A stretch of DNA of 64,000 nucleotides from NCBI GenBank assembly GCA_029959615.1, contig JASCOD010000004.1, positions 310,001-374,000 on the forward strand, written 5' to 3'. Under the pieces are notes generated by a model. The model searched no databases. It was not told where the DNA came from and saw only the letters and a program-made list of their open reading frames with translations. Of the stretch, positions 1 to 9,540 are shown piece after piece; within the stretch, counting starts at the first letter, position 1, and each line of letters opens with the position of its first letter. The DNA comes from Flavobacteriaceae bacterium PS02338. GTDB lineage: Bacteria > Bacteroidota > Bacteroidia > Sphingobacteriales > Sphingobacteriaceae. Position numbers and translations under genes: made by a program.

Positions 1-1
1 A

Positions 2-574
2 AAACCAGTAGAAGAACCAGCTCCAAAGGAAGCTGCCCCAAAAGCTACCCCTCAACAGGCAAAGTCAGTAGCTTTAACCGATAAGATTAAAGTAGTGAGA
101 GATGATTTGGTGACTACCCAACCACCAACTTCTGATGAGTTGAAGGATGCCGTAATTGCTAGCACTACTACGGATGGAGTTCCCGGTATAGGAACTGTTA
201 CTGGTGTACCTGGAGGAGAAGGTGTTGGTGGAAATGGTACTAGTGATAATGAAATCAGTAATGTCGCTACTGTAGATGTTTATCCAGAGTTTCCTGGTGG
301 GATGGAAGGTTGGGCTAAATATATCCAAAGAAATTTAAGGTATCCTGGAATGGCCCAAGAAGAAGGTGTGCAAGGAAAAGTATTTCTAAGTTTTGTGGTA
401 GAAAAAGATGGTACAATTACAGATGTAAAAGTGGTAAAAGGCATAGGTTATGGTTGTGATGACGAGGCAATCCGCGTGATTAAAAAATCACCGAGATGGA
501 AAGCAGGCATGCAAAATAACTTGCCAGTAAGAGTTAGATATAATATACCTATTAGTTATGCGATAAGTAATTAG
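2..574 (+). CDS. TonB family energy transducer, C-terminal part (5' end outside window)
   Basis: The reading frame is open from the first bases of the window, so the N-terminus (normally a membrane anchor) is missing. What remains is an Ala/Pro/Lys-rich linker, a Gly-rich stretch around residues 50-80, and a C-terminal TonB domain containing YPEFPGG, RYPGMAQEEGVQGKVFLSFVV and a conserved D-EAIRVIK-SPRW-AG pattern. TonB proteins span the periplasm and pass proton-motive energy from ExbB/ExbD to outer-membrane receptors such as SusC-type transporters. The YPGMAQEEGVQG motif is typical of Bacteroidota TonB C-terminal domains. The frame ends just before a strong hairpin terminator. Whether the missing part carries only the anchor or an additional domain (for example an M56 peptidase) cannot be seen. 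Confidence 0.88.
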   Translation, partial: KPVEEPAPKEAAPKATPQQAKSVALTDKIKVVRDDLVTTQPPTSDELKDAVIASTTTDGVPGIGTVTGVPGGEGVGGNGTSDNEISNVATVDVYPEFPGGMEGWAKYIQRNLRYPGMAQEEGVQGKVFLSFVVEKDGTITDVKVVKGIGYGCDDEAIRVIKKSPRWKAGMQNNLPVRVRYNIPISYAISN

Positions 575-599
575 TTTTTTAGAATAATGTTGATATGTG

Positions 600-632
600 A
601 AAGCGATGAAAGGAATTTCGTCGCTTTTTTTA
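600..632 (+). terminator. Rho-independent terminator after the tonB-like gene
   Basis: Arms AAAGCGATGAAA and TTTCGTCGCTTT pair over 12 bp with one G-T wobble around a GGAA loop, followed by a run of T. It lies 26 bases after the tonB stop codon and separates that gene from the glycan cluster. Confidence 0.85.
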
Positions 633-657
633 TATTTTTAGCTACGATAATTAGGAT

Positions 658-1608
658 ATGGGATTTCAATTTAAGGAATTAATAGATAGTGAGTGGACTG
701 AACTGTGTAATAGTATTGGTAATATTTCTGTTTTTGGAGATCCAGTTTATCTAGATTGTTTTGAGAGAGCTTATCATGTTAAGAAAAAACTAATCGTTAT
801 TTTAGATAAAGAACAGCCTTGTTTGCTTTTTTCATTTTTTGAGAAGGCTAGAGAGATTGTATGTCCAAATCAATATTTTTTTCAATTTCTATGGGAGAAA
901 GAGGAAAAAACCTCGTGGAGAAGACTAATGGTATTGGAATTTATGATAGCTGAATTAAAAGCTAGATATCATTCTATTCATTTAAGATTATCAATAACGA
1001 TGGATGATGTGAGGGTATTTGAATGGGAAGGTTTTAAGTATAATTTGAAATATACTTATATAAAAAGATTAGATAACTTAACATATCACCAAAATTTGAA
1101 AAGAATTTTGGTGAAGTCAAATTCCTATCGTTTTGCAACGAATATAGATTGGGAAGATGTATGGAGTAAGCACGATGCCGATATGAAATCCTTTCAGTTC
1201 TCATCTGAATTTATTTCAAAAACTATTTCATGTTTCAGAAAACTACAGTATGGACAATTTGTTAAAACTTATAATATTTATCAGCAAGGGAAGTTATTGT
1301 CGTCTATAATAGCTGTCGTTGATAAGGCTCAGAGAAAGGCCTATTTCCCACTGATAGGTAAAATTGATTTGTCTCATTCGGGAGCGGCGGTGTACCTTTA
1401 TGATTATGTATTTTCTGAGTTAAAGAATGATGGCTTTTTATATGTAGACTTATATGGAGCTAATATGAAAAGCATAGCAAGGTTTAAACATAAATTTGAT
1501 TCAGAATTGGTAAGTTTTTTTGAAGTGAAATATAACCGCAGAACAGCTAGTTTAGCTAAATCTATAACGAAATTAAAGCAATTGGTTAAAAAAGTAGTTA
1601 GAAGTTAG
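658..1608 (+). CDS. FemAB/GNAT-fold acyltransferase-like protein (first of a tandem pair)
   Basis: A 316-residue protein without signal peptide or membrane segments. It has the layout of FemAB/BioF2-type GNAT-fold proteins: an N-terminal DPVYLDCF segment like the usual P-W-ldal region, a central LRLS-sxdD-R-F-W block near residues 105-125, and a C-terminal YVDLYGANMKSIARFKHKFD segment resembling the DFEGSMIxGVxRFfxkFGA motif of this group. Members transfer acyl or aminoacyl groups and often sit in exopolysaccharide or cell-envelope clusters. It is followed after 6 bases by a clear paralogue and then by a GT4 glycosyltransferase, so the three genes look like one transcript. The substrate is unknown. 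Assignment rests on motif pattern, not on a strong full-length match. Confidence 0.6.
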   Translation: MGFQFKELIDSEWTELCNSIGNISVFGDPVYLDCFERAYHVKKKLIVILDKEQPCLLFSFFEKAREIVCPNQYFFQFLWEKEEKTSWRRLMVLEFMIAELKARYHSIHLRLSITMDDVRVFEWEGFKYNLKYTYIKRLDNLTYHQNLKRILVKSNSYRFATNIDWEDVWSKHDADMKSFQFSSEFISKTISCFRKLQYGQFVKTYNIYQQGKLLSSIIAVVDKAQRKAYFPLIGKIDLSHSGAAVYLYDYVFSELKNDGFLYVDLYGANMKSIARFKHKFDSELVSFFEVKYNRRTASLAKSITKLKQLVKKVVRS

Positions 1609-1614
1609 TATAAT

Positions 1615-2550
1615 ATGATTACTCAAGTAGATGAAGTTAAGTGGGAGCTATCTTTTGGAAGTCATTATCATAGCATTTATTTTGATCCTAGCTATCTTAA
1701 TATCGTTAAGCAATCTTTCGACTATCAATTAAAATATTATACTTTTTTTAAGAAAGGACGTTTGCTGTTTGCAGCAGCTTTATTTTCTAAGTATGGTGAA
1801 ATTATAGTGCCTTACGCATTTACCTACAACTCAATTTATTTTGATGAAAATATTAACGATATCACTTATTTAGAAATTTTTGGAAATTTATTAACAATAT
1901 TAAAAGCCGACTATAAAAGAATTTCGTTAAGGTTATCACCTTCAATAAGAGATCTTAGACCATTTATTTGGGCAGATTTTAATGTTATTAATAGATATAC
2001 CTATTATAGAACTACTTCTGATTTACTTGCTAATAAAATTTTAAAGAAAGCAAAAAAATATGCAACTGATTTAAATTTTGAAGTAAATAGTGCTAACGGA
2101 AGGGATATAGAAATGAATTTAGATGTTTGTTTTAAATACGGTTTAGCCAAAAGATTAAGGCCTAACTATAAGTCACTTTTTACAGAATTGTCTAAAGCTG
2201 GCTATTTGAAATCATTTTGTTTATTTCAAGATGATGATAAGCTGGCTGTTATTCAATTGTGTATATTAGATACAGGTAATAAAAGTTTAGCAACTATATC
2301 AATAAATGAATTAAATAATAGAATATTTGTTCCTTTTTTAAATTACAAAATATTTGAATGGGGTACTTTGAATAATATTGAAAATGTAGATATGGTAGGC
2401 GCTAATGATGAAGGGATTGCTAATTTTAAATATTCTTTTAATGCTAAACTCACTCCTTATTATTTGGTTCATTACAATAGTAGAGAAAAAATGATTTCTA
2501 ATCTCTTTAAAAAAATTAAAAATGGTTTAAAGAAGATACTTGTGAAATGA
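1615..2550 (+). CDS. FemAB/GNAT-fold acyltransferase-like protein (second of a tandem pair)
   Basis: A 311-residue paralogue of the upstream gene. Both share a DPxYLxxx N-terminus, a central RLSxSIRDLRPFIWADF-like block followed by YTYYR, and a C-terminal DMVGANDEGIANFKYSFNAKL segment ending in an xYNSR motif. No signal peptide or membrane segment is visible. The stop codon overlaps the start of the next gene by four bases (ATGA), which argues for translational coupling to the GT4 glycosyltransferase. A role in acylating or aminoacylating a surface glycan is inference from context. Divergence between the copies is high, so the duplication is old. Confidence 0.58.
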   Translation: MITQVDEVKWELSFGSHYHSIYFDPSYLNIVKQSFDYQLKYYTFFKKGRLLFAAALFSKYGEIIVPYAFTYNSIYFDENINDITYLEIFGNLLTILKADYKRISLRLSPSIRDLRPFIWADFNVINRYTYYRTTSDLLANKILKKAKKYATDLNFEVNSANGRDIEMNLDVCFKYGLAKRLRPNYKSLFTELSKAGYLKSFCLFQDDDKLAVIQLCILDTGNKSLATISINELNNRIFVPFLNYKIFEWGTLNNIENVDMVGANDEGIANFKYSFNAKLTPYYLVHYNSREKMISNLFKKIKNGLKKILVK

Positions 2551-3710
2551 ATTACCAAAAAAAACTTAATGTAATTTTTTTGCCAGCATGGTATCCTAGC
2601 CAATTTAATAAAATAGGAGGTGTATTTGTGAAAGAACACGCTAAATCAATTAATAATGATGTGAATTTAGCTGTGTTTCATGTTTGTGCTCATCCATATT
2701 TAAGAAGATTCTGTTTTTTTGAAGAGGTTAAAGAAGATGATATTTTAACATATCGAATTTATTATCGTAAATTTTCAAAAAAATGGCTGACACCTATTAG
2801 TTTCCTATTGTTTTTTACTTCTGCTATAATTGGATATAGAAAAGTACGAAATAGGTTTAAGCCCGACATACATCATGTACATATATTGACTAGAATGGGG
2901 GTGCTGGCATTAATGATTAAGTGGTGGTATAAAACTCCTTATGTAATCACAGAACATTGGTCAAGGTATTTACCTGAAAGAAATACTTATAAAGGAAGTC
3001 TTAGAAAATGGCTTACCAAGCTAGTCGTTAAAAAAAGTGCAGGAATATCTGCAGTTTCTAGAGGTTTGAAGTCTGCGTTATTAAAACATAATTTATATCA
3101 TGAAAATTTTCCAGTTATATCTAATGTGGTAGATACAGATTTATTTACTTATAATTTTTTTAAAGGAAAGAACTTTACCTTTTTGCATGTTTCTGGATTA
3201 AATGACAATGTTAAAAATATCAGCGGGTTATTAAGGTCATTTAAAAAACTAATCGAAAAAGAACAAGACGTAAAATTGATATTAGTTGGTGATGATGTTT
3301 TAGAACGACCAATTTTGGAAAAATATGCAATGGATTTAGGATTGGTGGAATACGTATGTTTCGTTGGGAAGAAATACGGTTTGGATTTAGTAGATTATTA
3401 TCAAAAAGCTGATGTATTTGTGATGTTTAGTAATTTCGAAAATCAGCCTTGTGTAATTTTAGAAGCTATGAGTTCTGGTTTACCTGTGGTTAGTTCTAAT
3501 GTAGGTGGTATTAGTGAAGTTGTAAATAATGAAATAGGTATATTGGTTAATGCTGGCAACGAAATCGAATTAACAGATGCAATGAAAGTAGTTAAAAATA
3601 ATGTGATGAATTTTGACGCTGGTAAAATTAGAAAATACGCCGTTGAAAGTTACAGTTATAAATCAGTAAGTATTTCTATTCTCAACTTCTACGAGAAAGC
3701 CATTGCTTAA
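2547..3710 (+). CDS. Glycosyltransferase family 4 (GT-B fold)
   Basis: A 387-residue GT-B glycosyltransferase. The N-terminal acceptor domain starts LPAWYPSQFNKIGGVFVKEH, typical of GT4 enzymes, followed by VITEHWSRY near residue 135 and GISAVSRGL near residue 170. The C-terminal nucleotide-sugar domain carries the EX7E signature (E298 to E306, in FENQPCVILEAM) followed by SGLPVVSSNVGG. Such enzymes act at the cytoplasmic face of the inner membrane and build lipopolysaccharide or exopolysaccharide. The start overlaps the preceding gene by four bases. The 3' end overlaps the oppositely oriented next gene by 29 bases, so the two transcription units converge. Donor and acceptor cannot be told. 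Confidence 0.9.
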   Translation: MNYQKKLNVIFLPAWYPSQFNKIGGVFVKEHAKSINNDVNLAVFHVCAHPYLRRFCFFEEVKEDDILTYRIYYRKFSKKWLTPISFLLFFTSAIIGYRKVRNRFKPDIHHVHILTRMGVLALMIKWWYKTPYVITEHWSRYLPERNTYKGSLRKWLTKLVVKKSAGISAVSRGLKSALLKHNLYHENFPVISNVVDTDLFTYNFFKGKNFTFLHVSGLNDNVKNISGLLRSFKKLIEKEQDVKLILVGDDVLERPILEKYAMDLGLVEYVCFVGKKYGLDLVDYYQKADVFVMFSNFENQPCVILEAMSSGLPVVSSNVGGISEVVNNEIGILVNAGNEIELTDAMKVVKNNVMNFDAGKIRKYAVESYSYKSVSISILNFYEKAIA

Positions 3711-4506
3711 TTAAATTGAACCAAATTGTTTTGTAAAATTTGAAAGCTAAAAACAATGGAGATTTTATAAAGTTGGACAGGACGATAATACCCTTACTCG
3801 ATGTTGGCGCTAAAGGGAGTAAAGAAAAATTTTTGAAATCAATATTCTTGGTAGCAGGTACATATTTTTTTGTTCTATTTGCAAGATTTTCTCCGTGAAT
3901 GAATTCTATCCATAATCTTTTTCCGTTATAAACGATTATGTCTTTCTCATTTCTCCATGAAGTATGCATTTTAGAAAGAATAGTTTTATAATCATCCGTT
4001 TTTTCTACAATAGATATAAAAGGATTGAATTTGTTTTTTAAAAGCTTGAATATATAGGTCTTTTCCTTTTTGCTAACTTGATAACCTTTTCTTATATCTA
4101 TAATTTGATTGTGTTTTAATGTAGCAAGGTTTTGTATGGTATTTATGAAATCCTTATGTATAGCATCGTCATTATCTAATCTTGTAGTGATAATAAAATT
4201 TTCAGTAATAAAAGGTTTTATGAGTTTCGCGCAGTCATTATTTAGTTCCTTAAAGCCATCAATAAATAACACTTTTATTAATCTGTAATTTGCCTCTAAT
4301 TCTAATGCCTTTTCTTTAAATACTTTTGGAGTGTCTTTGTCAAAAAAAATAATCCAAGTAAAATTGGTGTTAGACTGATTTAGAACAGATGGTAAACAAA
4401 ACTCTTTAAATATACTGAATCTATTTGTTAACCAATTTGCGTCTAACCCATTATTACTCGATCCCTCAATTTTAAGGTTAAAACGTGTCAGTAAAAAATG
4501 TTGCAT
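3682..4506 (-). CDS. Putative rhamnosyltransferase-like glycosyltransferase
   Basis: A 274-residue protein matching the pattern of the putative rhamnosyl transferase family (PF11316-like): an N-terminal HFLLTRFN segment, a LPSVLNQSNTNFTWIIFFD stretch at residues 38-56, and the TTRLDNDDAIH block with DNDD at residues 111-114, the likely metal/nucleotide-binding acidic motif. An SWRNEKD segment lies in the C-terminal half. No membrane anchor is seen. It is encoded on the minus strand immediately downstream of the C25 peptidase gene (2-base gap) and converges on the GT4 gene with a 29-base overlap. The sugar specificity implied by the family name is not established. Confidence 0.72.
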   Translation of the reverse strand: MQHFLLTRFNLKIEGSSNNGLDANWLTNRFSIFKEFCLPSVLNQSNTNFTWIIFFDKDTPKVFKEKALELEANYRLIKVLFIDGFKELNNDCAKLIKPFITENFIITTRLDNDDAIHKDFINTIQNLATLKHNQIIDIRKGYQVSKKEKTYIFKLLKNKFNPFISIVEKTDDYKTILSKMHTSWRNEKDIIVYNGKRLWIEFIHGENLANRTKKYVPATKNIDFKNFSLLPLAPTSSKGIIVLSNFIKSPLFLAFKFYKTIWFNLIKQWLSRRS

Positions 4507-4508
4507 GA

Positions 4509-7500
4509 TTAACGCATTAAATAAATTTTACCAAAGTTTTTTTTAAAGTAAGCATCTGTGCTATTTGCTCTGTGTTTAATTTCGGATTTATCGTTGTTTT
4601 CGGTAATTACATTATAGAAGTAAACGCCATTTGCTAATCTGTCACCAAATTGGTCTGTGCCGTCCCAAGTGAAATCAGATATATTATTGCCGATATTGAT
4701 GCTGCCTAGTTCATCTTTGAAAACTTCTCGAACAATTTTACCCGTAACGGTCATAATCTGTACCTTTATTTTGTCTGGTATTTTTCCCGTAACTTGAAAT
4801 ACAAATTTCATTGATGTGGTAAAAGGATTAGGGTAAGGTAAGAAGTTGGAGATAGATTGCTCATTAATTATCTCGAAATCTACTAGGTAGTCATTACTAA
4901 TGTTATAGTTTCCGCTAGCGTCTTTCCCTCTCAATTTTAAGGTGTACCTGCCGTCCGTAAAAGTATCTGGATTATAAAGAAAATCAATTTTGTTACTGTT
5001 ACTCGTACCTACATTTTGTACGCTTACTTTATGATCACTGAATGCAATTCTACGGAAATTTTGCTGATCTTCTTTTTTGATGTATAATTCAACGTTATTT
5101 GTGTCTGTTAAGAGCAAAAATTTGTTTTCATCGGCTATGCTAATAGCTATTTTAGGGTTTGGAGAAACTAACTCACCATTAATAATTCGTTTATTATCAA
5201 AATACACGTCTATAATAGGCTCTTTCTTATCCGTGTCCACCTCAAAATCATAATTTACGTAATTATTAAATTCGTTTTTATCTTTGGAATCTTTGGGTTC
5301 TATAGATAATTGTAAGGTATTGCTCCCAGGTAATTGATTGGTTGCATAACTAAAGCTAATATTCTCTGTTTCACTTATAGATAATGGTTTTATTGTTTTA
5401 ATGGTTCCATTAATGGTGCTTCTGTCTGCCTTGGTGAATTTATATTTAACCGTTATAGAATCTGAAGTGATTTTTTCTAAGTTGGTAACACCAATTACAA
5501 GTTTAATTGAATCTCCTTGTTGGACCTTAGAACTGTAGAAGTTACTTGCTGTTGACGAAATAAAACTGAGATCTGGATAAGTGTCAAAAATCACCCGCCA
5601 TCCGCCAAATTTAGGCATGGTTCTATCTAAATTATCAGTTACTTTTACACCCAGTTTAAGGTAAGGAAAGGTGCTTGCTGGAACATCTGCAAGGTTAACT
5701 ATGGCATTGGTAATATTAGACTTTATGATGAATTCATTGCCGTTAGCATCTACTCCAATCACACTATACTCAATAGCATCAGAAGTTTCTTTCGCGAAAT
5801 CGAAGATTGCTTCTGACCAGTTACTAGAAGGGCCGATTCTTTCTGAAGTTATCGTTCCATTATTCCATGGGTATAAAAAATCATAAGAAAAGTCTATGAT
5901 TTGAGCAGTAGCTGGTGTAGAAGAACTGTAATCAGCTGTTAATTCTAAAGGTGTTATCTTTTTATTAACTTTTTTCTGTGTCCAAAAGGCGTAGGGTTCG
6001 CCATTGTTTATTGTTGTTATTTTAACTAATCCTAAGTTGTTAAGTAGGTCTTGCGTAATTTGAGGTAACCCTTTTGGGTTGAAGTTTTTGCCGTTAAATC
6101 CAGCAACGTAATATCCTTCAGGAATATTTTGTAGATAATTTGTTAAAGAATCTACATCTACAGGGTTGTTGGTATTAAAGAAGAACTGTCCAGTACCATG
6201 GGCACCTGCAGAACCGCCAGATGGGAAATTATAGACACTGCTATAACTGTACATTTTAAAAGTAACGTTGGGATCAAATGCAGCAATTGCAAAACCTTCA
6301 AAGTCAGTAGGACTAAATGACAAGGCACCAACGCTAATACTTATCCTAATACGCCTTTCGGTTGCGTTGGGCCCATCATTACCTTTTGTTCTAATGAGTA
6401 TAGGAAAAGCAGTTGGAGTAAATTCAAAGTTTTTTTCGGTATTGTTAAATATGATGTTACTACCTGTAATATTTTCATACTGTTGATGATGAGATTGGTT
6501 CCATCCGTAAGTAACATTGTTGATGAAAGTAAAAGAACTGGTTTGCCACTCATTTTCTATGCCTGTTGTAGCTATTTGCTTAGCTCTCCAGTAATAAACT
6601 TTAGCATTTTCTGGAACAAAAGATGGTTTCCAAGACGCAATAGCATCTCCATTAATACTTGCAGATGTTTTCTTCCAACTGCTGTTAAAAGTCTCTACCG
6701 TATCTAATTCAAAAGTGTAGTTTATATTTTTGGCAAATGTGTTATTAGCTTGAACTTTTAGTTCCGGACTGGTTTCGTTAGTTATTGAAAAATTAGAAGG
6801 ACTAATAATAGCTATTCCTGTTGACTGAATTACATAACTAAAAGTTCCCGTATTATTTAATTTATTAAGTTCACTTATGGTGTTATTAGGGTCAACAGTA
6901 AAAGTGAATTTATTGTTTCCAGCAATATTTGGTAGATTATTATCCAATTCAACAATGATTGTATCGGTATTTAATACTTTGTTGTAATTGTTAATTGGGT
7001 AATTAATTACTGTATTGTTGGGCAAAGTTCTGCTAACTTGGATAGGAATGCTGTTAGAAGTGGCTTTTCCTAAGTTTTTAATAATGGCAAAAAGCTTAAT
7101 GTTTGGCGAGTTTACTGTAATGTTTTTGTCTTCTAAGCCAATGTCTTGATTTTTTATTTCATAATCTGGCAAAGTAGGAGAGTAAAAGCTAACAGTGGGA
7201 TCACCAAGAAAAATGTATTGACGTAAATGTGCCTTATTTAAATTATCGCTAGAAGATTGATAAGATCTAGCAGATCTTGCCATATTTTTGGCGATAGAGC
7301 TTCCATAGTTGGTGTTAAATGAATTTTGGAAGAGTAGATTTGTGTAGTTATAAAGATAGGATGCAACTCCTTCACTACTCGTGCCAATCCATGCAATAGC
7401 CCCCTTGTTGTCTTGAAAAATATAATCTTCCCCTAAAGAGCCATTTACGAATGCGTTTCCGGTACTACAGCCATTAATAATGTAAACGAGTAATTTGTTT

Positions 7501-9413
7501 GAGTTGTTGAGGTATGAAGGGTTGCCTATTGAAACAGCCGTGCTGACAGTACTGCCGTGTCCAAGGAAATTTAATAATCCAACTCCACTATTAATGTTAT
7601 TGCTAATTTTAGACATTAAATTGTCAGTTATTGGATCTGTTACCGACTTGTAGTAGTTAATTGTCTTTGCACCAAAATATTCTTTACCAGCAACAGAAGA
7701 AAGGCTTTTAAGATACAATGAGAACGAAGAGTCTTCGGAACTATTTGCTCCACCGGTTATATTGATGATATTTTTTCTCCAAGTAGCGTTTTCCTGTTGA
7801 TCATATTGTTTTAACTTATTTAGATAGATTAATACCTCTTCGTTTGTTTTTGCGGGAACTCGCCCTGTAGCTAAGGCCGGAGCCATTTGCGTATCTATAA
7901 TTTCTGAAGTTAAATAAGAGTCTGATGACGGATAACCAAGTGTAGGAACTAAATCTTCATTTAACTTAAATTTAGGCGTTTCGTAGCCCTTACCTAGTAA
8001 TAGTAAGTACTCAGGTTTTACTGTGGTATTACTTAATAATAAGTATCTAGCTAAGTTTTTTATTGCTAAAGGGTTGTGTTGTCCGTAAAAGAATTGGTTA
8101 TATAATTCATCAGTGGTTACTAATAAGGTATTGTAGCCTTTTGAATTTTTATATGAGGCATATTCAGTCGCAGATTGAAGTAGGTTTTTATGTGTAACAA
8201 TAAGTAGTTTGGCATTGAAAGAACTTGATTTGATTAAATTGAAAGTCACATTCTCTATACTTGGCGTTTTGAAAGCATTACTTGCATAAAGGTGTAATAT
8301 ACGATCTGGATTGTTTTTTACCACGAAGCTAGTACTAGTTCCAGATTTGATTCCCACATATCTAAAACCGCTAATTTCATCTAGAATATAAGCATCGTTC
8401 CAATTGTTGTTGGTAAAGGTTAATATTGCTTCACTATTATTGCTAGTTGAAAGTTTAAATGGGAGATAAGTAATACCATTAGCGTCTAAGTTACGAGCGT
8501 AGGTGATACGTGCGTAAGCTGCTGCTTGAAAATCTGTTACGGCGCCCAGGTCATCAACAGACGAGAAGTTTACTGTAGTAGTATTTGAAGAAATTAAACT
8601 AGAGGAAAGATTTAAAGTGGCTCTAGAAATCTCATAACCTTTGAAGTTAGCGTCAGTTAGCGTATTGTTATTTATGCTAATTCTTAGGTGATGATTATAG
8701 CCACTAGTGTTGGTAGAATTCGCATTAGATCTTCCAGCTACATAATAAGATAGTGTAGGAATAAAACTAGCTGTATTAATTGCATTTGGAGTAGCGATTG
8801 ATCGTGATTGTGTTGTGCCAATCCCGTATAAATTACCTAAATAACCTTCTCCTTCTTGGTATTCCGATAGCGACATTACATCAATAAGATAGCGGCCTGG
8901 GTAATATGCTTCTACAAAATTAGCAGAAGAAGTATAGATAATATATGGTTCGGGTGTTAGCGAATTGTTGGATAGACTTGTATTGACATATCTTTTTCCA
9001 TTACTGGCACCAATAGTTAAGAAATAATACGACTCGTCGCTATAAAGACTAATTTCTGAGTTAGGCTGAAGATTAGGACTCTCGTAGAGTGTCTCATCAA
9101 GCTTGCCGTCATTTTTCTTTCCATAAAACTCTAGATACTCTCCAGCTTCAAAAATATTGTTTGTTTCACCTTCAATATGTAGTGGAATTTCAGTTCCGAG
9201 ATGAAAAACCTGGAAGTTTTTAGGATTTGGAGTGTCATTTAAAAAGCCAACAGAAGATAGTTGAGCATGAGAAATACGGTAAATGCCATCTTCTGATACT
9301 TTTATTTTCAGATACTTTTGATTGTCCTTAATCCACTCGTTTCCATAATTGGTTTGCGCATTTGTGTTAAAACTCGCAATAAATAAAATTAATACTAATA
9401 TATATCTATACAT
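4509..9413 (-). CDS. C25 (gingipain-like) cysteine peptidase with T9SS sorting domain, PorU-like
   Basis: A 1634-residue secreted protein. Residues 1-19 form a Sec signal peptide ending in FNTNAQ. After an N-terminal beta-rich region, residues about 400-740 form a peptidase C25 domain. The catalytic His is in LGHGS (H619) and the catalytic Cys in NGCSTG (C649), followed by GAIAWIGTSSEG. Then come several beta-sandwich and CARDB-like repeats. The C-terminal 90 residues are a type A T9SS sorting domain (YPNPF, WDGTDQFGDRLANGVYFYNV). C25 proteins include gingipains and PorU, the sortase that removes sorting domains and attaches cargo at the cell surface. Its size, greater than classical PorU, fits the PorU2-type proteins of Bacteroidota, but a surface protease remains possible. 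The start codon is the only ATG placed before the signal peptide. Confidence 0.85.
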   Translation of the reverse strand: MYRYILVLILFIASFNTNAQTNYGNEWIKDNQKYLKIKVSEDGIYRISHAQLSSVGFLNDTPNPKNFQVFHLGTEIPLHIEGETNNIFEAGEYLEFYGKKNDGKLDETLYESPNLQPNSEISLYSDESYYFLTIGASNGKRYVNTSLSNNSLTPEPYIIYTSSANFVEAYYPGRYLIDVMSLSEYQEGEGYLGNLYGIGTTQSRSIATPNAINTASFIPTLSYYVAGRSNANSTNTSGYNHHLRISINNNTLTDANFKGYEISRATLNLSSSLISSNTTTVNFSSVDDLGAVTDFQAAAYARITYARNLDANGITYLPFKLSTSNNSEAILTFTNNNWNDAYILDEISGFRYVGIKSGTSTSFVVKNNPDRILHLYASNAFKTPSIENVTFNLIKSSSFNAKLLIVTHKNLLQSATEYASYKNSKGYNTLLVTTDELYNQFFYGQHNPLAIKNLARYLLLSNTTVKPEYLLLLGKGYETPKFKLNEDLVPTLGYPSSDSYLTSEIIDTQMAPALATGRVPAKTNEEVLIYLNKLKQYDQQENATWRKNIINITGGANSSEDSSFSLYLKSLSSVAGKEYFGAKTINYYKSVTDPITDNLMSKISNNINSGVGLLNFLGHGSTVSTAVSIGNPSYLNNSNKLLVYIINGCSTGNAFVNGSLGEDYIFQDNKGAIAWIGTSSEGVASYLYNYTNLLFQNSFNTNYGSSIAKNMARSARSYQSSSDNLNKAHLRQYIFLGDPTVSFYSPTLPDYEIKNQDIGLEDKNITVNSPNIKLFAIIKNLGKATSNSIPIQVSRTLPNNTVINYPINNYNKVLNTDTIIVELDNNLPNIAGNNKFTFTVDPNNTISELNKLNNTGTFSYVIQSTGIAIISPSNFSITNETSPELKVQANNTFAKNINYTFELDTVETFNSSWKKTSASINGDAIASWKPSFVPENAKVYYWRAKQIATTGIENEWQTSSFTFINNVTYGWNQSHHQQYENITGSNIIFNNTEKNFEFTPTAFPILIRTKGNDGPNATERRIRISISVGALSFSPTDFEGFAIAAFDPNVTFKMYSYSSVYNFPSGGSAGAHGTGQFFFNTNNPVDVDSLTNYLQNIPEGYYVAGFNGKNFNPKGLPQITQDLLNNLGLVKITTINNGEPYAFWTQKKVNKKITPLELTADYSSSTPATAQIIDFSYDFLYPWNNGTITSERIGPSSNWSEAIFDFAKETSDAIEYSVIGVDANGNEFIIKSNITNAIVNLADVPASTFPYLKLGVKVTDNLDRTMPKFGGWRVIFDTYPDLSFISSTASNFYSSKVQQGDSIKLVIGVTNLEKITSDSITVKYKFTKADRSTINGTIKTIKPLSISETENISFSYATNQLPGSNTLQLSIEPKDSKDKNEFNNYVNYDFEVDTDKKEPIIDVYFDNKRIINGELVSPNPKIAISIADENKFLLLTDTNNVELYIKKEDQQNFRRIAFSDHKVSVQNVGTSNSNKIDFLYNPDTFTDGRYTLKLRGKDASGNYNISNDYLVDFEIINEQSISNFLPYPNPFTTSMKFVFQVTGKIPDKIKVQIMTVTGKIVREVFKDELGSINIGNNISDFTWDGTDQFGDRLANGVYFYNVITENNDKSEIKHRANSTDAYFKKNFGKIYLMR

Positions 9414-9540
9414 TTCTAAAAAAACCGTACTAGTGAAATCAATTTACTAAAATAACATTTTGTATGGTTACTATTTGTAACTTTTGTTTTTGTATTAAGA
9501 ATTAGTTTTGTTTTCTATTGAGACTTGAGTATAATTTATG

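Noticed and set aside
5671..6707. Open frames opposite the C25 peptidase gene
   Set aside because: They are antisense to a well-supported coding region, short, and have no recognisable domain.
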